Below, piece after piece: positions 62,643 through 64,000 of a stretch of DNA of 64,000 nucleotides (the stretch's first letter is position 1; each line of letters starts with the position of its first letter). Origin of the DNA: Carallia brachiata (lineage: Eukaryota; Streptophyta; Magnoliopsida; Malpighiales; Rhizophoraceae); NCBI GenBank assembly GCA_021464245.1, contig JADCRB010000018.1, forward strand, positions 1,557,107 to 1,621,106. Direction: 5' to 3'. Both the position numbers and the translations under genes were made by a program. A model generated the notes under the pieces. That model was given only the letters and a program-made list of their open reading frames with translations, had not been told where the DNA came from and made no database searches.

Positions 62643-64000
62643 TTAGGCTCGACGCATCATTCTCTTTGGTTTCTTCACAAAACTTAGTCTAATCTGCTTG
62701 AGACGTCTCCTCTTCCTCGCCATTTTCTCGGGCAATGTCTCCCTCTTCTTTTCTTTCTTCACTGCCTTTGGCTTCTTCAAAAACTTTGGATCCACCTTAT
62801 ACTCCTTGGGGCTGACCGGCACGCCATTACCCAATGCTTCATTATACAATGCATTGGCTTTATCAAGACGATTATGAGTACACCACTTCCCTATCAACAA
62901 ATCATAAGTCTTCAATCCCGGCTTGCACCCATCCGCCTTCATCTTCTCAAACACAGTCATCGCATGCTCAAGCCTCTCAATCCCACACAAAATTTTCAAG
63001 AATCCATAATATGCATTCTTATCAAGTTTATCCCCATACCCAGAACTCTTCATTCTATCAATCATATCGTCCCCTTCTCCCACTCTAGCCGCTTGATACA
63101 AACTCCTAATCAAAACAAGAAACGTAGTCTCATCAGGATAACACCCCCATTCTCCCATTCTAGAAAACAAGTCCACAGCATCCTGAGTTCTTCGTATCTT
63201 GCACAGATTACCAATCAACACATTAAAAGTCTCCACATTTCGTGGAACCCCACGAACGTCCATTTCAATCAACACCTTCTCCACCTCGGAATTAAGCCTA
63301 AACAGATCTTTTTCCCTACAGAGCTTACAAACACAATCGAGAATGGCATTATATGCCATTACACCAACCTCAAAACCACCCCTGTACATCTCACCAGCCA
63401 ATCTTTTGGCCTCTTCAAGTTTCCCATCAACACACCAACCTTTAATCAGCAAATCACCAATACCCTCATCAGGGAAAATCTCACTGGCCAAGTTTTTCAC
63501 CATTTTCTCCGCATAACTCGCAAACCCTTTATCACACAACTTTTGAACTACCAATCTAAGAGACTCTCTATCTCGTTTAAACCCATAATCCTTCTCCATT
63601 CTCTCAAAAAACCCAACAACCTGCGTGGGCCTCCCAGCCCTCACAAGTCTATCAATCATCGACTCCAAACTTTTCCCCCCAACAACGCCCTTATGCTCAA
63701 CAAGCAAATCATGGGTCGCCTTGAAATCCTTTCTCCGACCAAAGAAATCAATAAAAAACGATATGGTCTCATCGGTGTGCTTAAAATCAGCGGCGGAGAC
63801 CAGCCACTGGTTCAACCCCAGAACCGTACGGCCGGCATCCTGGGAGAGATTAAGAGTTTGCAAGACGAGCGAAGGGGTTATCGTATTGGCGATGTGGGAG
63901 AAGTTGAGGTTTAGCCTCTGGGAGATGGAGAGAGAGTCTGCGTCAGGGCTTTTGAGCAGCTCTGTGGAGATGGACTTGGCTATGGGATCTGCGTCACCAC
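62643..64000 (-). CDS. PNM1: Pentatricopeptide repeat protein, PNM1-like (5' end outside window)
   Basis: P-type PPR protein, intron-free in the part seen. The frame is open from the right edge of the window to a stop at 62643-62645, about 451 codons, so the true start is outside. Several 35-residue repeats are visible, such as ETFNVLIGNLCKIRRTQDAV, TTFLVLIRSLYQAARVGEGD and KTYDLLIGKWCTHNRLDKAN. The last 50 residues are very basic (KKPKAVKKEKKRETLP, MARKRRRLKQIRL, VKKPKRMMRR), like a nuclear signal. Arabidopsis PNM1 (At5g60960) is found in both mitochondria and nucleus and lies beside CSTF50 and COB, as here. The name rests on the basic tail plus gene order. A mitochondrial presequence cannot be checked because the N-terminus is missing. 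Confidence 0.82.
   Translation of the reverse strand, partial: GDADPIAKSISTELLKSPDADSLSISQRLNLNFSHIANTITPSLVLQTLNLSQDAGRTVLGLNQWLVSAADFKHTDETISFFIDFFGRRKDFKATHDLLVEHKGVVGGKSLESMIDRLVRAGRPTQVVGFFERMEKDYGFKRDRESLRLVVQKLCDKGFASYAEKMVKNLASEIFPDEGIGDLLIKGWCVDGKLEEAKRLAGEMYRGGFEVGVMAYNAILDCVCKLCREKDLFRLNSEVEKVLIEMDVRGVPRNVETFNVLIGNLCKIRRTQDAVDLFSRMGEWGCYPDETTFLVLIRSLYQAARVGEGDDMIDRMKSSGYGDKLDKNAYYGFLKILCGIERLEHAMTVFEKMKADGCKPGLKTYDLLIGKWCTHNRLDKANALYNEALGNGVPVSPKEYKVDPKFLKKPKAVKKEKKRETLPEKMARKRRRLKQIRLSFVKKPKRMMRRA

Noticed and set aside
62874..63914. Long plus-strand open frame (346 codons)
   Set aside because: It is the antisense of the PPR gene. The minus frame has clear PPR repeats; the plus frame has no domain and biased composition.
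1..64000. CRISPR arrays, bacterial operons or viral genes
   Set aside because: The window is plant nuclear DNA. The tandem repeats present have no spacer structure, and no viral coding sequence was recognised.

Overview
The window is plant nuclear DNA from a eudicot. It is AT-rich, its genes are broken by many GT-AG introns, and every recognisable protein belongs to a land-plant family. A woody rosid such as a citrus-like tree would fit, but the species cannot be read from the sequence alone. Exon boundaries were joined by hand from splice sites, reading phase and family knowledge; no alignment or transcript data were used.

Layout. (1) 4503-7248, minus: an eight-exon AP1/FUL-clade MADS-box gene with a euFUL C-terminus. 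(2) About 7.3-24.5 kb: 17 kb with no gene I can recognise. It holds a decayed MITE, a 47-bp minisatellite and other repeats. (3) 24508-28466, plus: an SPL6-like SBP-box gene with a miR156 site and an apparent one-base frameshift before the SBP domain. (4) 30522-32692, minus: a reversibly glycosylated polypeptide / UDP-arabinopyranose mutase. (5) 39202-52968: a cluster of three COBRA-family loci, namely a decayed pseudogene (+), a COBL4-type gene with one base missing in exon 4 (+), and an intact COBRA gene (-). (6) 57271-61613, plus: cleavage stimulation factor subunit 50, 14 exons. (7) 62643-64000, minus: a PPR gene of PNM1 type, cut by the window edge.

From memory of Arabidopsis gene order, FUL, COB, CSTF50 and PNM1 sit together on chromosome 5 (At5g60910-At5g60960). 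COBL4 and RGP2 sit together in a second chromosome 5 segment (At5g15630-At5g15650), and AP1 lies near SPL6 on chromosome 1. This window carries members of all three sets together, so it may preserve an ancestral order that Arabidopsis split after duplication. The kinesin gene found in the Arabidopsis block was not seen.

Functionally, FUL and SPL belong to the miR156-SPL-FUL flowering pathway, and two close CGTAC motifs (the SBP-binding core) lie upstream of FUL. COBL4, COBRA and RGP all act in cell-wall assembly. CSTF50 acts in mRNA 3'-end formation and PNM1 in organelles and the nucleus. No wholly new system was found. The items most worth a second look are the two one-base losses in otherwise sound genes, the FUL-SPL linkage, the composite MITE family and the 47-bp minisatellite.
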